A stretch of DNA of 64,000 nucleotides from Halomonas denitrificans (lineage in GTDB: Bacteria; Pseudomonadota; Gammaproteobacteria; Pseudomonadales; Halomonadaceae). The stretch covers positions 434,001 to 498,000 of the forward strand of contig NZ_PYVX01000003.1 of assembly GCF_003056305.1 (NCBI RefSeq), in the 5' to 3' direction. Position 1 is the first letter of the stretch. Each line of letters starts with the position of its first letter. The translations under genes and the position numbers were made by a program. Shown piece after piece: positions 7,068 through 17,883 of the stretch. The notes below the pieces were generated by a model. It was not told the origin of the DNA. It was given only the letters and a program-made list of their open reading frames with translations, and made no database searches.

Positions 7068-8237
7068 TCAGGCGGCGTCGAGGGGGCGCGAGGGGCCGAA
7101 GTGCTCGTAGTGGCGGCGCTCGTCGGGCACGCCGAGCGCGGCCAGCGCCCGGTCCACGGCGGTCATGAAGCCCTGGGGGCCGACGAAGTAGCAGCGGGCG
7201 CCCTCGGGCAGCAGGCGCGCCAGCAGCTCGCGGTCGATGCGCCCGATATGGTCGGCCTCGGCGCCGCGCTCATGAACGGACACCGTGCGCAGCTGCTCGG
7301 GATGTTCCGCGGCGAGCGCCGCGACCTCGTCGCGGAAGGCGTGGTGCTCGGCGTCCAGGGCGGCGTGCAGGTAGATCACCCGGCGCCCCGCGGCCAGGGC
7401 GTGGCGCGCCATCGGCAGCAGCGGGGTCTGGCCAACGCCGCCGGAGGCCAGCAGCAGCGGCTCGTCATCGCCCTGCAGGGTCAGCTCGCCGGCGGGCGGC
7501 AGCAGCTCCAGGGTATCGCCGATGCTCATCGCGTCATGGAAGTGTCGGCTCGCCCGGCCCTCGGGCTCGCGCTTGATCGAGATCCGATAGGAGCGGCCGT
7601 TGGGCACGTCCGAGAGGCTGTAGTGGCGATAGACCGGTTCTCCGTCGAGGGTCAGCCGCACGCCGATGAACTGGCCCGGCGTGTGATCGGCCACCGGTCC
7701 GCCGTCCTCGGGCTCCAGCACGAAGGAGCGGATCACCGCGCTCTCGCGGCGGATGTCGGCGATGCGAAAACGCCGCGTGCCGCGCCAGCCGCCGGGGCGC
7801 GCCTCGAACTCACGATAGCGCCGGTCCTCCAGCTCGATGAGCAGGCCGGCGAGCTCCTCGTAGAGGGCGCTCCAGGCCGCGGCGACCGCCGGCGTCACCG
7901 CCTCGCCCAGCACCTCGCCGATGGCGGCCATCAGGCACTCGCCGACGATGGGGTACTGGTCGGGCTGGATGCCGAGGGCGACGTGCTTGCCGACGATGGT
8001 GCCCATCGCGCCCCTCGCCTGCTGAGGATCCTGGCGCAGCTGCACGTAGGCCAGCACCGCCCCGGCCAGCGCCCGGGGCTGGCCGCCGTCGCGCTGGTGG
8101 GTCTCGTTGAACAGCGGTTTCACCTCGGGGTAGCGCGAGAACATCAGCGGATAGAAGCGCTGGGTGATGGCGTCGAGATGCTCGGCCACCACGGGGGCGG
8201 TGGCGGCGATCAGGCGTTCCTGGTCTGGCGTCAGCAT
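7068..8237 (-). CDS. hmp: Flavohemoglobin, nitric oxide dioxygenase
   Basis: Oxidises NO to nitrate with O2 and NAD(P)H in the cytoplasm. The 389-residue protein has an N-terminal globin domain (proximal His in VGKHVALGIQPDQY), then an FAD-binding domain with the RHYSLSD motif, then an NAD-binding domain with ASGGVGQTPLLPM and a C-terminal HYEHFGP. The start at 8237 matches the family N-terminus MLTPDQERLI; the frame stays open upstream. It is transcribed toward the cytochrome c'-like gene and ends at the shared terminator. An NsrR-like operator lies 29-51 bp upstream of the start, so derepression by NO is expected. Confidence 0.95.
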   Translation of the reverse strand: MLTPDQERLIAATAPVVAEHLDAITQRFYPLMFSRYPEVKPLFNETHQRDGGQPRALAGAVLAYVQLRQDPQQARGAMGTIVGKHVALGIQPDQYPIVGECLMAAIGEVLGEAVTPAVAAAWSALYEELAGLLIELEDRRYREFEARPGGWRGTRRFRIADIRRESAVIRSFVLEPEDGGPVADHTPGQFIGVRLTLDGEPVYRHYSLSDVPNGRSYRISIKREPEGRASRHFHDAMSIGDTLELLPPAGELTLQGDDEPLLLASGGVGQTPLLPMARHALAAGRRVIYLHAALDAEHHAFRDEVAALAAEHPEQLRTVSVHERGAEADHIGRIDRELLARLLPEGARCYFVGPQGFMTAVDRALAALGVPDERRHYEHFGPSRPLDAA

Positions 8238-8265
8238 GACAGGGCTCCGGTCAGGGGGATGTTTT

Positions 8266-8288
8266 AAGAGGTATGTAAAATACATCTT
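8266..8288 (-). promoter_or_regulatory. NsrR-like operator of hmp
   Basis: A 23-bp dyad with half-sites AAGAGGTAT and ATACATCTT fits the NsrR consensus (AAGATGYAT ... ATRCATCTT) at about 20 of 23 positions. Its centre is 40 bp before the hmp start codon. Confidence 0.85.
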
Positions 8289-8372
8289 AAAGCTCGCCGC
8301 CGACACCCCGCGGAGCTGACGCAAAATGTCGCAGGGCGGGCGGCAAAGTCCGCCGCCCGCCCCGGGGCGTGC

Positions 8373-9575
8373 CTAGAGCCCGATGCGGTGGGCCCGGTCG
8401 GTGAAGAAGATGCCGCTGGGGGACTCGCTCTCGAGGGTCGCCAGCACTTCGAAGGTGCGGGTGTCGTAGACGGTGATCCGGTCGCTGTCCCGGGCCGAGA
8501 CCCAGGCGTGCTCACCCTTCGGGGTGAACTCCATGTGCAGCACCGCCTCGCCCGGGGAGAGGGTGCGCACGACCCGGCGCGTCTCGGTATCGATCACCTG
8601 TACCGCGTCGTTGTCGGGGTGGGCGAAGTTGACCCACACCTGGCGCTCGTCGGGGCGGCTCATCACGAAGATCGGCTGGCCATGGACGGGGATGCGCTCC
8701 TTGAGCGACCAGTCGTCGGCGTCGGCGACCAGCACCTCGTGGCGGCCCACCGCGGGCAGCCAGGCCTCGTCGCCGGCCACCGCCCAGCCCTCCAGGTGCG
8801 GCATCTTGTAGACCGGCAGGCGCGCCTCGCCGCGACCGTAGTCGGGCAGGATGCGCGTGACGCCCTTCTCGAGGTGCCACAGGTCCAAGAGCGCCAGGCC
8901 GTCCTCGCCGAACAGCCCGGCGATGTAGTAGCGCCCGTTGGGGCCGATCAGGGCGTCGTAGGGCGCCTCGCCGATCTCGGCAAAGCGCGTCACCTCGGGC
9001 GCCTCGCCGCTCATGTCGACCACCCGGATCTCGCCCGCCTCGAACAGGCTGTAGACGAAGCGGTTGCCCGGCGCGTCCACCAGGCCGACCACCTTGGAGC
9101 GCTGCACCGCGCCGTGCTCGTCGCGGTAGGTCGCCGGGATCTCCGCCACCTCCTCGAGGGTCCGGCTGTCGAAGATCTTCACGCCGCCCGGTTCGTAGTT
9201 GGCCACCGCCACCAGCGCGCCGTCCTGGGAGATGGCGCCGCCGATGCTGTTGCCGGACTGCATCACCCGGTGGGTGATCTCGCCGCTGAGCAGGTCGACC
9301 CGGCTGAGGCCGCCGTCGCGGCCGAAGACGAAGGCGTAGCGGGCGTCGCGGGAGAACTTCACCGAGGCGTGGGAGAGATCCCCGAGCCCCTCCACGCGTC
9401 GGAGGATGCGCCGCTCGCTGGTGTCCACCACCGCCAGGCTGCCGGTGGCGCGCTCGACCACCACGCCGAGATCGCCGGTGCCGCGGGGCTCGACCGGCGG
9501 GGTGGCCTGGCAGCCGGCCAGCAGGGCGGCCAGGCCGATCGCGAACAGGGGCTTGCGCAGGGCAGGGGGCATCAT
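8373..9575 (-). CDS. nirF: Heme d1 biosynthesis lipoprotein NirF
   Basis: NirF acts in the periplasm in a late step of heme d1 assembly for cd1 nitrite reductase. The 400-residue protein is a cytochrome d1-type beta-propeller without a c-heme domain. It starts with a lipoprotein signal (LLAGC, lipidated Cys22), as in some characterised NirF proteins. Repeats such as GDLGVVVERATGSLAVVD and HAWVSARDSDRITVYD are typical of propeller blades. ATG 9575 is preferred because AAGGA lies just upstream; an ATG one codon later is equivalent. It follows nirC after 52 bp and both diverge from nirS. Confidence 0.9.
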   Translation of the reverse strand: MMPPALRKPLFAIGLAALLAGCQATPPVEPRGTGDLGVVVERATGSLAVVDTSERRILRRVEGLGDLSHASVKFSRDARYAFVFGRDGGLSRVDLLSGEITHRVMQSGNSIGGAISQDGALVAVANYEPGGVKIFDSRTLEEVAEIPATYRDEHGAVQRSKVVGLVDAPGNRFVYSLFEAGEIRVVDMSGEAPEVTRFAEIGEAPYDALIGPNGRYYIAGLFGEDGLALLDLWHLEKGVTRILPDYGRGEARLPVYKMPHLEGWAVAGDEAWLPAVGRHEVLVADADDWSLKERIPVHGQPIFVMSRPDERQVWVNFAHPDNDAVQVIDTETRRVVRTLSPGEAVLHMEFTPKGEHAWVSARDSDRITVYDTRTFEVLATLESESPSGIFFTDRAHRIGL

Positions 9576-9627
9576 GGCGATTCCTTGTTGAGTCGAGTGC
9601 CGAGTCGAGGACCGGGGCGAGGCGCGG

Positions 9628-9963
9628 TCACTCATCCAGGGGGGTGTCGTGCTGCAGATGGTCGGCGAGCCAGCGGGCCTCCTGCTCGCTGAGCAGTCCC
9701 GCCCAGCTGGGCATGGCGGTGCCGGGCACGCCGTGGAGGATCAGCGCGGCCAGGCCGTCGCGGTCAAAGGCGTTCATGCGCGAGCGCGGCAGGGGCGGGC
9801 CCAGCCCGCCGCGCAGGGTCATGCCGTGGCAGGAGCCGCAGTCCTGGTAGAGCAGCGTCTCGAGTTCCTGTTCTCGCTCGGCGGAGAGCGAGCCGTCGGC
9901 GAGCGCCGCGAGCGGCAGCCAGCAGAGGGCCAGCAGCAGGCGATGGAAGGCGGACAGGGACAT
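9628..9963 (-). CDS. nirC: c-type cytochrome NirC
   Basis: A small periplasmic monoheme cytochrome c of 111 residues. It has a signal peptide (cleavage near ALADG) and heme motif CGSCH at 42-46, with the distal-side methionine probably in GTAMPSWAG. NirC proteins have been proposed as electron donors to cd1 nitrite reductase or carriers in d1 maturation. The ATG at 9963 has GAGGAG before it. It is the first gene of a nirC-nirF unit. A Dnr-type site centred 74 bp before its start suggests separate but parallel control with nirS. No nirM gene is present in this cluster, so NirC may be the local donor. Confidence 0.85.
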   Translation of the reverse strand: MSLSAFHRLLLALCWLPLAALADGSLSAEREQELETLLYQDCGSCHGMTLRGGLGPPLPRSRMNAFDRDGLAALILHGVPGTAMPSWAGLLSEQEARWLADHLQHDTPLDE

Positions 9964-10030
9964 GGCATCTCCTCGGGCAGGGTTCCATTCAGCGGCGCCT
10001 TCAGTCTCGCGGCGCTCGGGGCGTCGCGCC

Positions 10031-10044
10031 ATGACCGCGGTCAA
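10031..10044 (-). promoter_or_regulatory. Anr/Dnr-type site before nirC-nirF
   Basis: ATGACCGCGGTCAA is one base from the ideal TTGAC-N4-GTCAA dyad. Its centre is about 74 bp from the nirC start. Confidence 0.7.
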
Positions 10045-10092
10045 GGCGGCGCCTCACCGCTCCCATCAAGCACGATGCGCGACGGCTCGCAA

Positions 10093-10108
10093 CGCCCCTT
10101 TGGAGGTA
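10093..10108. promoter_or_regulatory. NarL-type 7-2-7 heptamer pair upstream of nirS
   Basis: CGCCCCT-TT-GGAGGTA. The right half is a good heptamer (TACCTCC on the other strand); the left half is degenerate. It lies 15 bp upstream of the Dnr site. Confidence 0.45.
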
Positions 10109-10122
10109 GGGGCCGACGGCCG

Positions 10123-12049
<1,927 letters not shown>

Positions 12050-12061
12050 GCGGGACACGGC

Positions 12062-12087
12062 GGCGGGCCCTCAAGGGTCCGCCCGCC
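12062..12087 (+). terminator. Hairpin after nirS (partial terminator)
   Basis: GGCGGGC ... GCCCGCC arms with an inner CCCT/GGG pairing. It is followed by TTCCCCTCCC rather than a T-run, so it may only reduce read-through from the highly expressed nirS into nirD. Confidence 0.5.
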
Positions 12088-12107
12088 TTCCCCTCCCGGA
12101 GTGAGCT

Positions 12108-12659
12108 GTGCCGATGCATTGCCAACCCCCACCTGAACAGGTTCACGACCTCGATGCGCTGGACCGTCGCCTGATCGACAGCTATCAGCGCGGCCTGCCG
12201 GTCTGTCCCCGGCCCTTCGCGCGGATTGCCGAGCGCCTCGGCGCCGCCGAGGACGAGGTGATCGCGCGCCTGGAGCGCCTGCAGGCGCGGGGCGTGCTGA
12301 GCCGGGTGGGCGCGGTCTTCGACCATGCCCGCGCCGGCGCCAGCCTGCTGGCCGCCGTGGCGGTACCCGAGGCCGAACGCGATGCCTTCGCAGAGCTCAT
12401 CAACGCCGCCCCCGGCGTCAACCACAACTACGCCCGTGAGACCCAGGGCCGTGCCCCCCTGGCCCAGGACGATCCGGCCGGTGAGCACGACTACAACCTG
12501 TGGTTCGTGATGACCGCCCCCGAGGCGCCCGCCCTCGAGGCGCGCCTCGACGCCCTGGAGGCGCGCCTGGGCGTGCCGATCCTGCGCCTGCCGATGCTGG
12601 AGAGCTTCCATATCGACCTGGCGTTTCCCATTCCCTGGGCCGAACTGGAGCGCACATGA
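12108..12659 (+). CDS. nirD: Siroheme decarboxylase subunit NirD
   Basis: One of four Lrp/AsnC-like proteins that decarboxylate siroheme to didecarboxysiroheme on the way to heme d1. The 183-residue protein has an AsnC-type helix-turn-helix at about 15-65 (LDALDRRLIDSYQRGLPVC) and a C-terminal fold with the family's NHNYARE motif. The GTG at 12108 is preferred because GGAG lies 6 bases before it; an ATG two codons later is possible. Its stop overlaps the nirL start (ATGA). The assignment to D rather than G rests on position and on similarity to the LDxLDRRLI start. Confidence 0.85.
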   Translation: MPMHCQPPPEQVHDLDALDRRLIDSYQRGLPVCPRPFARIAERLGAAEDEVIARLERLQARGVLSRVGAVFDHARAGASLLAAVAVPEAERDAFAELINAAPGVNHNYARETQGRAPLAQDDPAGEHDYNLWFVMTAPEAPALEARLDALEARLGVPILRLPMLESFHIDLAFPIPWAELERT

Positions 12660-13189
12660 GATCCGCGACCCCGCTCTCCCCCGAGGCCGCCCGCTCGCCC
12701 GACGAGCCGGCGGCCCACCGTCGCCTGCGCGCGCTGCTCGAGCAGGGGCTGCCGCTGACGCCGCGGCCCTGGCAGACCCTGGCCGAGCAGGCCGGCCTCG
12801 CCGAGGAGGAGGCGATGGCCTGCGTGCGGCGCTGGCAGGCCGAGGGGCTGATCAAGCGCCTCGGCCTGGTGGTGCGCCACCGCCGCCTGGGCCTCGGGGC
12901 CAACGCCATGGTGGTGTGGGACGTGCCGGACGAGCGGGTCGCCCTGGTGGGGCGGCGCCTGGCCCGCGAGACCGCCGTGACGCTCTGCTATCGGCGCCCG
13001 CGACGGCTGCCCGACTGGCCCTACAACCTCTTCTGCATGATCCACGGCGCCCGCCGCGAGCGGGTGCTCGAGACGCTCGAGGCGATCGTCGCGCGGCTCG
13101 GCCTCGAGGAGATCCCCCATCGAGCGCTGTTCAGCACCCGCGCCTACCGCCAGTGCGGCGCCCGCTATGCCCGGGAGGAGGACGCATGA
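12656..13189 (+). CDS. nirL: Siroheme decarboxylase subunit NirL
   Basis: Lrp/AsnC-like heme d1 protein of 177 residues, length as for known NirL. It has LLEQGLPLTPRPW, the VWDVPD stretch, and CYRRPRRLPDWPYNLFCMIHG, a histidine- and arginine-rich motif diagnostic of the L/H type. The start overlaps the nirD stop by ATGA, and the stop overlaps the nirG start the same way, so the four genes are translationally coupled. It probably forms a heteromeric decarboxylase with NirD. Confidence 0.85.
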   Translation: MRSATPLSPEAARSPDEPAAHRRLRALLEQGLPLTPRPWQTLAEQAGLAEEEAMACVRRWQAEGLIKRLGLVVRHRRLGLGANAMVVWDVPDERVALVGRRLARETAVTLCYRRPRRLPDWPYNLFCMIHGARRERVLETLEAIVARLGLEEIPHRALFSTRAYRQCGARYAREEDA

Positions 13190-13644
13190 GCCTGGCCGAG
13201 CTGGACGCCGTGGACCGTCACCTGATCAACCGCCTGCAGGAGGGGCTGCCGCTGGTGGCGCGCCCCTATGCGGCGGTCGCCGAGGCGCTGGGCATCAGCG
13301 AGGGCGACCTGCTCTACCGGCTGGAGCGCCTGCGCGAGGACGGCGTGCTCAGCCGCTTCGGCCCCATGTACCACGCCGAGCGCCTGGGCGGCGGCCTGAC
13401 CCTGGCGGCGCTGGCAGTGCCGGAGCCCGACTTCGAGCGGGTCGTCGAGGCGGTCAACGCCTTCCCGGAGGTGGCCCACAACTACCGCCGCGAGCACGCG
13501 CTCAACATGTGGTTCGTGCTCGCCACCGAGACCCCGGTGCGTATCACGGAGGTGATCGCGGCCATCGAGGCGGCCACCGGCCTGCCGGTCTACAACATGC
13601 CCAAGGAGGAGGAGTTCCATGTCCGTCTCCACCTGCCGGTCTAG
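13186..13644 (+). CDS. nirG: Siroheme decarboxylase subunit NirG
   Basis: A 152-residue Lrp/AsnC-like protein of heme d1 synthesis, of the D/G type. Motifs include LDAVDRHLINRLQEGLPLVARPY, split by position 20, then GVLSRFGPMYHAERLGG and VAHNYRREHALNMWFVLATE. The histidine of HNYRRE is a conserved functional residue of these decarboxylases. It overlaps nirL by 4 bp and nirH by 26 bp. Confidence 0.85.
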   Translation: MSLAELDAVDRHLINRLQEGLPLVARPYAAVAEALGISEGDLLYRLERLREDGVLSRFGPMYHAERLGGGLTLAALAVPEPDFERVVEAVNAFPEVAHNYRREHALNMWFVLATETPVRITEVIAAIEAATGLPVYNMPKEEEFHVRLHLPV

Positions 13645-14182
13645 CCGGGACGCGGTGCGCGCTCCCGAAGTCCCGGGCCTCGAGGAGCGCGCGCTCGACG
13701 CCCACGACCGCGCCATCGTGCTGGCCACCCAGGCCGGGCTGCCGCTGGTGCCCGACCCCTGGGGCGCGGTGGGCCGCGAGGTGGGCCTCGACGGCGAGGA
13801 GGTGCTGGCGCGGCTGCGGGCGATGCAGGCGCGCGGGGTGATCCGCAGGGTCGCCGCTGTGCCCAACCACTATCGCCTGGGCTACGTGGCCAACGGCATG
13901 ACCGTCTGGGACGTCGACGACGCCGAGGTCGAGCGGCTGGGCCGGGAGGTGGCCGCCATCGCAGGGGTCAGCCACTGCTATCGCCGCCCACGCCACCTGC
14001 CCCACTGGCCCTACAACCTCTTCGCCATGCTCCACGGGCGCAGCCGGGAGGAGGTCGAGCGCCAGGCCGAGGCGCTGCGCGAGCGCCTCGGCGCGGCCTG
14101 CCGCGACCACCGCATCCTCTACAGCTCGCGCATCCTCAAGAAGACCGGGCTGCGCCTTTCGCGCCGCACCCCGTCCGCCTAA
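13619..14182 (+). CDS. nirH: Siroheme decarboxylase subunit NirH
   Basis: A 187-residue L/H-type Lrp/AsnC-like protein with LATQAGLPLVPDPW, VWDVDD and CYRRPRHLPHWPYNLFAMLHG. It starts inside the end of nirG with the strong ribosome site AAGGAGGAGGAG, which decides the start. The N-terminal 30 residues before the AsnC domain are longer than usual and low in similarity. It completes the D-L-G-H set, kept here as four separate genes rather than fused DL/GH forms. Confidence 0.85.
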   Translation: MSVSTCRSSRDAVRAPEVPGLEERALDAHDRAIVLATQAGLPLVPDPWGAVGREVGLDGEEVLARLRAMQARGVIRRVAAVPNHYRLGYVANGMTVWDVDDAEVERLGREVAAIAGVSHCYRRPRHLPHWPYNLFAMLHGRSREEVERQAEALRERLGAACRDHRILYSSRILKKTGLRLSRRTPSA

Positions 14183-14200
14183 CGACGGCAGGAGAACGCC

Positions 14201-15418
14201 ATGTTTCGCGTCACCCGCTATATCCAGAGCCTGATGGAACTGGCCCCTCCGGGCCAGGCGCCGCGCGCCGGGGGGCGCAAGCCGCCCGGCCCGGTGGTGA
14301 TCTGGAACCTGATCCGTCGCTGCAACCTGACCTGCAAGCACTGCTACACCACCTCGGCGGACATCGACTTCGCCGGCGAGCTCTCGACCGCCGAGGCCCA
14401 CGCCGTGCTCGACGACCTGGCGGCCTTCCAGGTGCCGGCGCTGATCCTCTCCGGCGGCGAGCCGCTGATGCGCCCCGACATCTTCGAGCTCTCCCGCCGC
14501 GCGCGCGAGCTCGGCCTCTATACCGGGCTCTCCACCAACGGCACCCTGATCACCGAGGCCAACATCGACGCCATCGCCGACGTCGGCTACGACTACGTGG
14601 GCATCAGCATCGACGGCCTGGAGGCGACCCACGACGCCATCCGCCAGCGAAAGGGCGCCTTTCGCGAATCGATGCACGCAGTGAAGCTGTGCAAGGCGCG
14701 GGGCATCAAGGTGGGGCTGCGCTTCACCCTGACCCGCGAGAACGTCGAGCAGCTCGACGACATCCTGGCGCTGATCGACGCCCACGACGTCGACAAGTTC
14801 TACCTCTCGCACCTCAACTACGGCGGGCGGGGCCGGCGCCACAGCAAGCAGGACGCCTGGTACCGCATGACCCGCGACGCCATGACCCGGCTGTTCGACC
14901 ACTGCCGCGACGAGCTCGCCCGCGGCATCCACCGCGAGTACGTCACCGGCAACAACGACGCCGACGGCCCCTTCCTGCTGATGTGGGCCCGCGAGCACTT
15001 CCCCGAGCGGGCCGAGGCCCTGGAGCGGCAGCTGATCGCCTGGGGCGGCAACGCCTCGGGCGAGCAGATCGCCAACATCGACAACCTGGGTAACGTCCAC
15101 CCCGACACCTTCTGGTGGGACCACACCCTGGGCAACGTCCGCGAGACGCCCTTCTCCACGATCTGGCGCGACACCCAGGACCCGCTGATGGTCGGCTTTC
15201 GCCAGCGGCCGCGGCCGCTCAAGGGGCGCTGCGCCGAGTGCCGCTTCCTGCCGATCTGCAACGGCAACACCCGGGTGCGGGCCTGGAAGGTCACCGGTGA
15301 CCCCTGGGAGGAGGATCCCGGCTGCTACCTGAGCAACCGCGAGATCGGCGTCGCCGAGGGTGCCGAGCGGCGCGTCGGCGCACCCCATGCGGCCATCCAG
15401 GCCATCGAGATCCCGTAA
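14201..15418 (+). CDS. nirJ: Heme d1 biosynthesis radical SAM protein NirJ
   Basis: Radical SAM enzyme that removes the propionate side chains of didecarboxysiroheme and introduces the keto groups or lactones leading to heme d1. The 405-residue protein has the cluster motif CNLTCKHCY near residues 44-52, the GGEP motif (ILSGGEPLMRPD), and a C-terminal SPASM-like cysteine set (CAECRFLPIC ... DPGC). Cytoplasmic. It has its own GGAG site and follows nirH after 18 bp. Confidence 0.93.
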   Translation: MFRVTRYIQSLMELAPPGQAPRAGGRKPPGPVVIWNLIRRCNLTCKHCYTTSADIDFAGELSTAEAHAVLDDLAAFQVPALILSGGEPLMRPDIFELSRRARELGLYTGLSTNGTLITEANIDAIADVGYDYVGISIDGLEATHDAIRQRKGAFRESMHAVKLCKARGIKVGLRFTLTRENVEQLDDILALIDAHDVDKFYLSHLNYGGRGRRHSKQDAWYRMTRDAMTRLFDHCRDELARGIHREYVTGNNDADGPFLLMWAREHFPERAEALERQLIAWGGNASGEQIANIDNLGNVHPDTFWWDHTLGNVRETPFSTIWRDTQDPLMVGFRQRPRPLKGRCAECRFLPICNGNTRVRAWKVTGDPWEEDPGCYLSNREIGVAEGAERRVGAPHAAIQAIEIP

Positions 15419-15433
15419 GGCGAGGAGCCCCCC

Positions 15434-16282
15434 ATGCCGTCACATCGCGTTTCCTATGACCTCGCCGAGGCGCCCCTGGCGCCCGGCGAGGTGGCCATCG
15501 TCGGCGCCGGCCCGGGCGATCCTGGGCTTCTGACCCTGCGCGCCCTGTCGCTGCTCGAGCAGGCCGACTGCCTGGTCTTCGATCGCCTGGTCTCCAAGGA
15601 GGTGCTGGCCCTGGCCAGTCCCCGGGCCCGGCGCTTCTACGTCGGCAAGGCGTCGCGCTGCCACGCCCTGACCCAGGAGGAGACCAACGCCCTGCTGGTG
15701 CGCCTGGCCGAGGAGGGTCGGCGGGTGGTGCGGCTCAAGGGCGGCGACCCCTACATCTTCGGGCGCGGTGGCGAGGAGGCCGAGGCGCTGATCGCGCACG
15801 GCATCGGCTTCCGGGTGGTGCCGGGCATCACCTCGGCCCAGGGCTGTGCGGCCTTCGGCGGCTTCCCGCTGACCCATCGCGACCACGCCCAGAGCGTCAC
15901 CTTCGTCACCGGCCACTGCAAGGGCGACGGCGAGCTTGCCCTGGACTGGCGCGCCCTGGCGGTGCCCCACCATACGGCGGTGTTCTACATGGGCCTGGCC
16001 AACGCCGGCCTGATCAGCCGCCAGCTGCAGGAGCACGGCCTGCCGGCGAGCCACCCCGTGGCCCTGGTGGAGCGCGGCACCACCCCCGAGCAGCGCCGGG
16101 TGATCACCTGCCTGGGCGAGCTGGTCGAGACCATCGACCGCGAGGGGCTGACGCCGCCGACCCTGATCGTGGTGGGCGAGGTGGTGCGCCTGGCCACGAC
16201 CCTGGCCCAGCCCACCCCGGCCGAGGCCACCTTCATCGAGGGCGAGGCGCTGGAACTGGCGCCCCGGCGGGTGGCGCTCTGA
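15434..16282 (+). CDS. nirE: Uroporphyrinogen-III C-methyltransferase NirE
   Basis: Transfers two methyl groups from SAM to uroporphyrinogen III to make precorrin-2, the first dedicated step toward heme d1. The 282-residue protein has VAIVGAGPGDPGLLTLRA near residue 19, LKGGDPYIFGRGGEEAE and the VPGITSA motif, all typical of CobA/NirE enzymes. No CysG-type dehydrogenase or chelatase domain is attached, so precorrin-2 to siroheme conversion must use another protein. Its stop overlaps the nirN start by one base (TGATG). Confidence 0.93.
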   Translation: MPSHRVSYDLAEAPLAPGEVAIVGAGPGDPGLLTLRALSLLEQADCLVFDRLVSKEVLALASPRARRFYVGKASRCHALTQEETNALLVRLAEEGRRVVRLKGGDPYIFGRGGEEAEALIAHGIGFRVVPGITSAQGCAAFGGFPLTHRDHAQSVTFVTGHCKGDGELALDWRALAVPHHTAVFYMGLANAGLISRQLQEHGLPASHPVALVERGTTPEQRRVITCLGELVETIDREGLTPPTLIVVGEVVRLATTLAQPTPAEATFIEGEALELAPRRVAL

Positions 16283-17850
16283 TGCCCGCGTGCTCGCTCC
16301 CCCGCGGCCTCGCGGCCCTGGCCGGCGCCGCGCTGCTCACGCTCGTCGCGCTGGCCCAGGCCGACGACCCCGAGGCGCTCTACCGCGCTCAGTGCGCGTC
16401 CTGCCATGGCGAGGATCGCCTGGGCGGCATCGGCCCGGCGCTGCTGCCGGGCAACCTCTCCAGGCTCTCGCCCGAGGCCGCCGAGACGGTGATCCGCGAT
16501 GGCCGGGCGGCCAGCCAGATGCCCGGCTTCGGCGAGCGGCTCGACGACGCGGCGATCGCGTCGCTGGCCGAGTGGCTCTACCGCGCGCCCGAGGTGACGC
16601 CCACCTGGGGGCGCGACGAGATCCTCGCCAGCCACTCGGTCCCGCACCCGGACGGCTCGCTGCCCGATACGCCGCGCTTCGAGGCCGACCCGCTCAACCT
16701 CTTCGTGGTGGTGGAGACCGGCGATCATCACGCCAGCGTGCTCGACGGCGATACCTTCGAGCGGATCCACCGCTTCCCGACCCGCTACGCCCTGCACGGC
16801 GGGCCCAAGTACACCCCGGACGGGCGCTACGTCTTCTTCGGCTCCCGGGACGGCTGGATCACCAAGGTCGACCTCTACAACCTCGAGGTGGTCGCCGAGG
16901 TGCGCGCCGGCATCAACATGCGCAACATCGCCGTCTCCGCCGACGGCCGCTACGTGATGGCAGCCAACTACCTGCCCCACAGCCTGGTGCTCTTCGATGC
17001 CCACAACCTCGACCTGATGAAGGTCTACCCGGTGGTCGGCGAGGAGGGCGAGAGCTCGCGGGTCAGCGCCGTCTACGCCGCGCCGCCCCGGGGCAGCTTC
17101 ATCGCCGCCCTCAAGGACCTCGAGGAGGTGTGGGAGATCCCCTGGCCGCTGCCCACCGAGCCGGTGGTCGCCACCGGGCACATGACGACCCCCCTCGAAC
17201 CGACGCGCCGCCACGACACCCCCACCTTCCGGGTACGCCGGATCCCGGTGCCGGACTACCTGGACGACTTCTTCTTCGACCCGGCCTATCGCCACGTGAT
17301 CGGCGCCGCCCGCGGTGGGCAGGGCGGCATGGTGATCGATCTGGACAGCGGCGAGAAGGTCGCCGACCTGCCCCTGGAGGGCATGCCGCACCTGGGCTCC
17401 GGCATCACCTGGGAGCACGAGGGGCGCCGCGTCATGGCCACGCCCCACCTGACCCGGGCGGCGGTGTCGATCATCGACATGACCGACTGGACGGTGATCA
17501 AGACCCTCGAGACCGATGGCCCCGGCTTCTTCATGCGCAGCCACGCCAACTCGCCCTACGCCTGGGTGGACGTCTTCTTCGGCCCGAATCGCGACCGGGT
17601 GCACGTGATCGACAAGGCGCGCCTCGAGATCGTCGAGACCCTGATCCCCGAACCCGGCAAGACCGCCGCCCACGTGGAGTTCGACCGCGACGGCGAGAAG
17701 CTGCTGCTGAGCCTGTGGGAGGAGGAGGGCGCGGTGATCGTCTACGACGCCGAGACCCTCGAGGAGGAGCAGCGCATCCCCATGAGCCGGCCCTCCGGCA
17801 AGTACAACGTCTGGAACAAGACGCGCTATGAAGAGGGCACCAGCCACTGA
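16282..17850 (+). CDS. nirN: Cytochrome c / d1-propeller dehydrogenase NirN
   Basis: Periplasmic protein of 522 residues that resembles NirS: signal peptide (LVALAQA), cytochrome c domain with CASCH at 38-42, and a d1-type propeller. In pseudomonads NirN oxidises dihydro-heme d1, the last step before insertion in NirS. Conserved histidines lie in TRYALHGGPKY and MPHLGSGITW. It ends the nir operon; the next gene, nnrS, has its own Dnr-type promoter. Confidence 0.93.
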   Translation: MPACSLPRGLAALAGAALLTLVALAQADDPEALYRAQCASCHGEDRLGGIGPALLPGNLSRLSPEAAETVIRDGRAASQMPGFGERLDDAAIASLAEWLYRAPEVTPTWGRDEILASHSVPHPDGSLPDTPRFEADPLNLFVVVETGDHHASVLDGDTFERIHRFPTRYALHGGPKYTPDGRYVFFGSRDGWITKVDLYNLEVVAEVRAGINMRNIAVSADGRYVMAANYLPHSLVLFDAHNLDLMKVYPVVGEEGESSRVSAVYAAPPRGSFIAALKDLEEVWEIPWPLPTEPVVATGHMTTPLEPTRRHDTPTFRVRRIPVPDYLDDFFFDPAYRHVIGAARGGQGGMVIDLDSGEKVADLPLEGMPHLGSGITWEHEGRRVMATPHLTRAAVSIIDMTDWTVIKTLETDGPGFFMRSHANSPYAWVDVFFGPNRDRVHVIDKARLEIVETLIPEPGKTAAHVEFDRDGEKLLLSLWEEEGAVIVYDAETLEEEQRIPMSRPSGKYNVWNKTRYEEGTSH

Positions 17851-17869
17851 GACCCCATAAGAAGTATTC

Positions 17870-17883
17870 TTGATGCCTGTCAA
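17870..17883 (+). promoter_or_regulatory. Anr/Dnr-type site before nnrS
   Basis: TTGATGCCTGTCAA is a perfect TTGAT-N4-GTCAA dyad, centred about 71 bp before the nnrS ATG. Confidence 0.8.
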
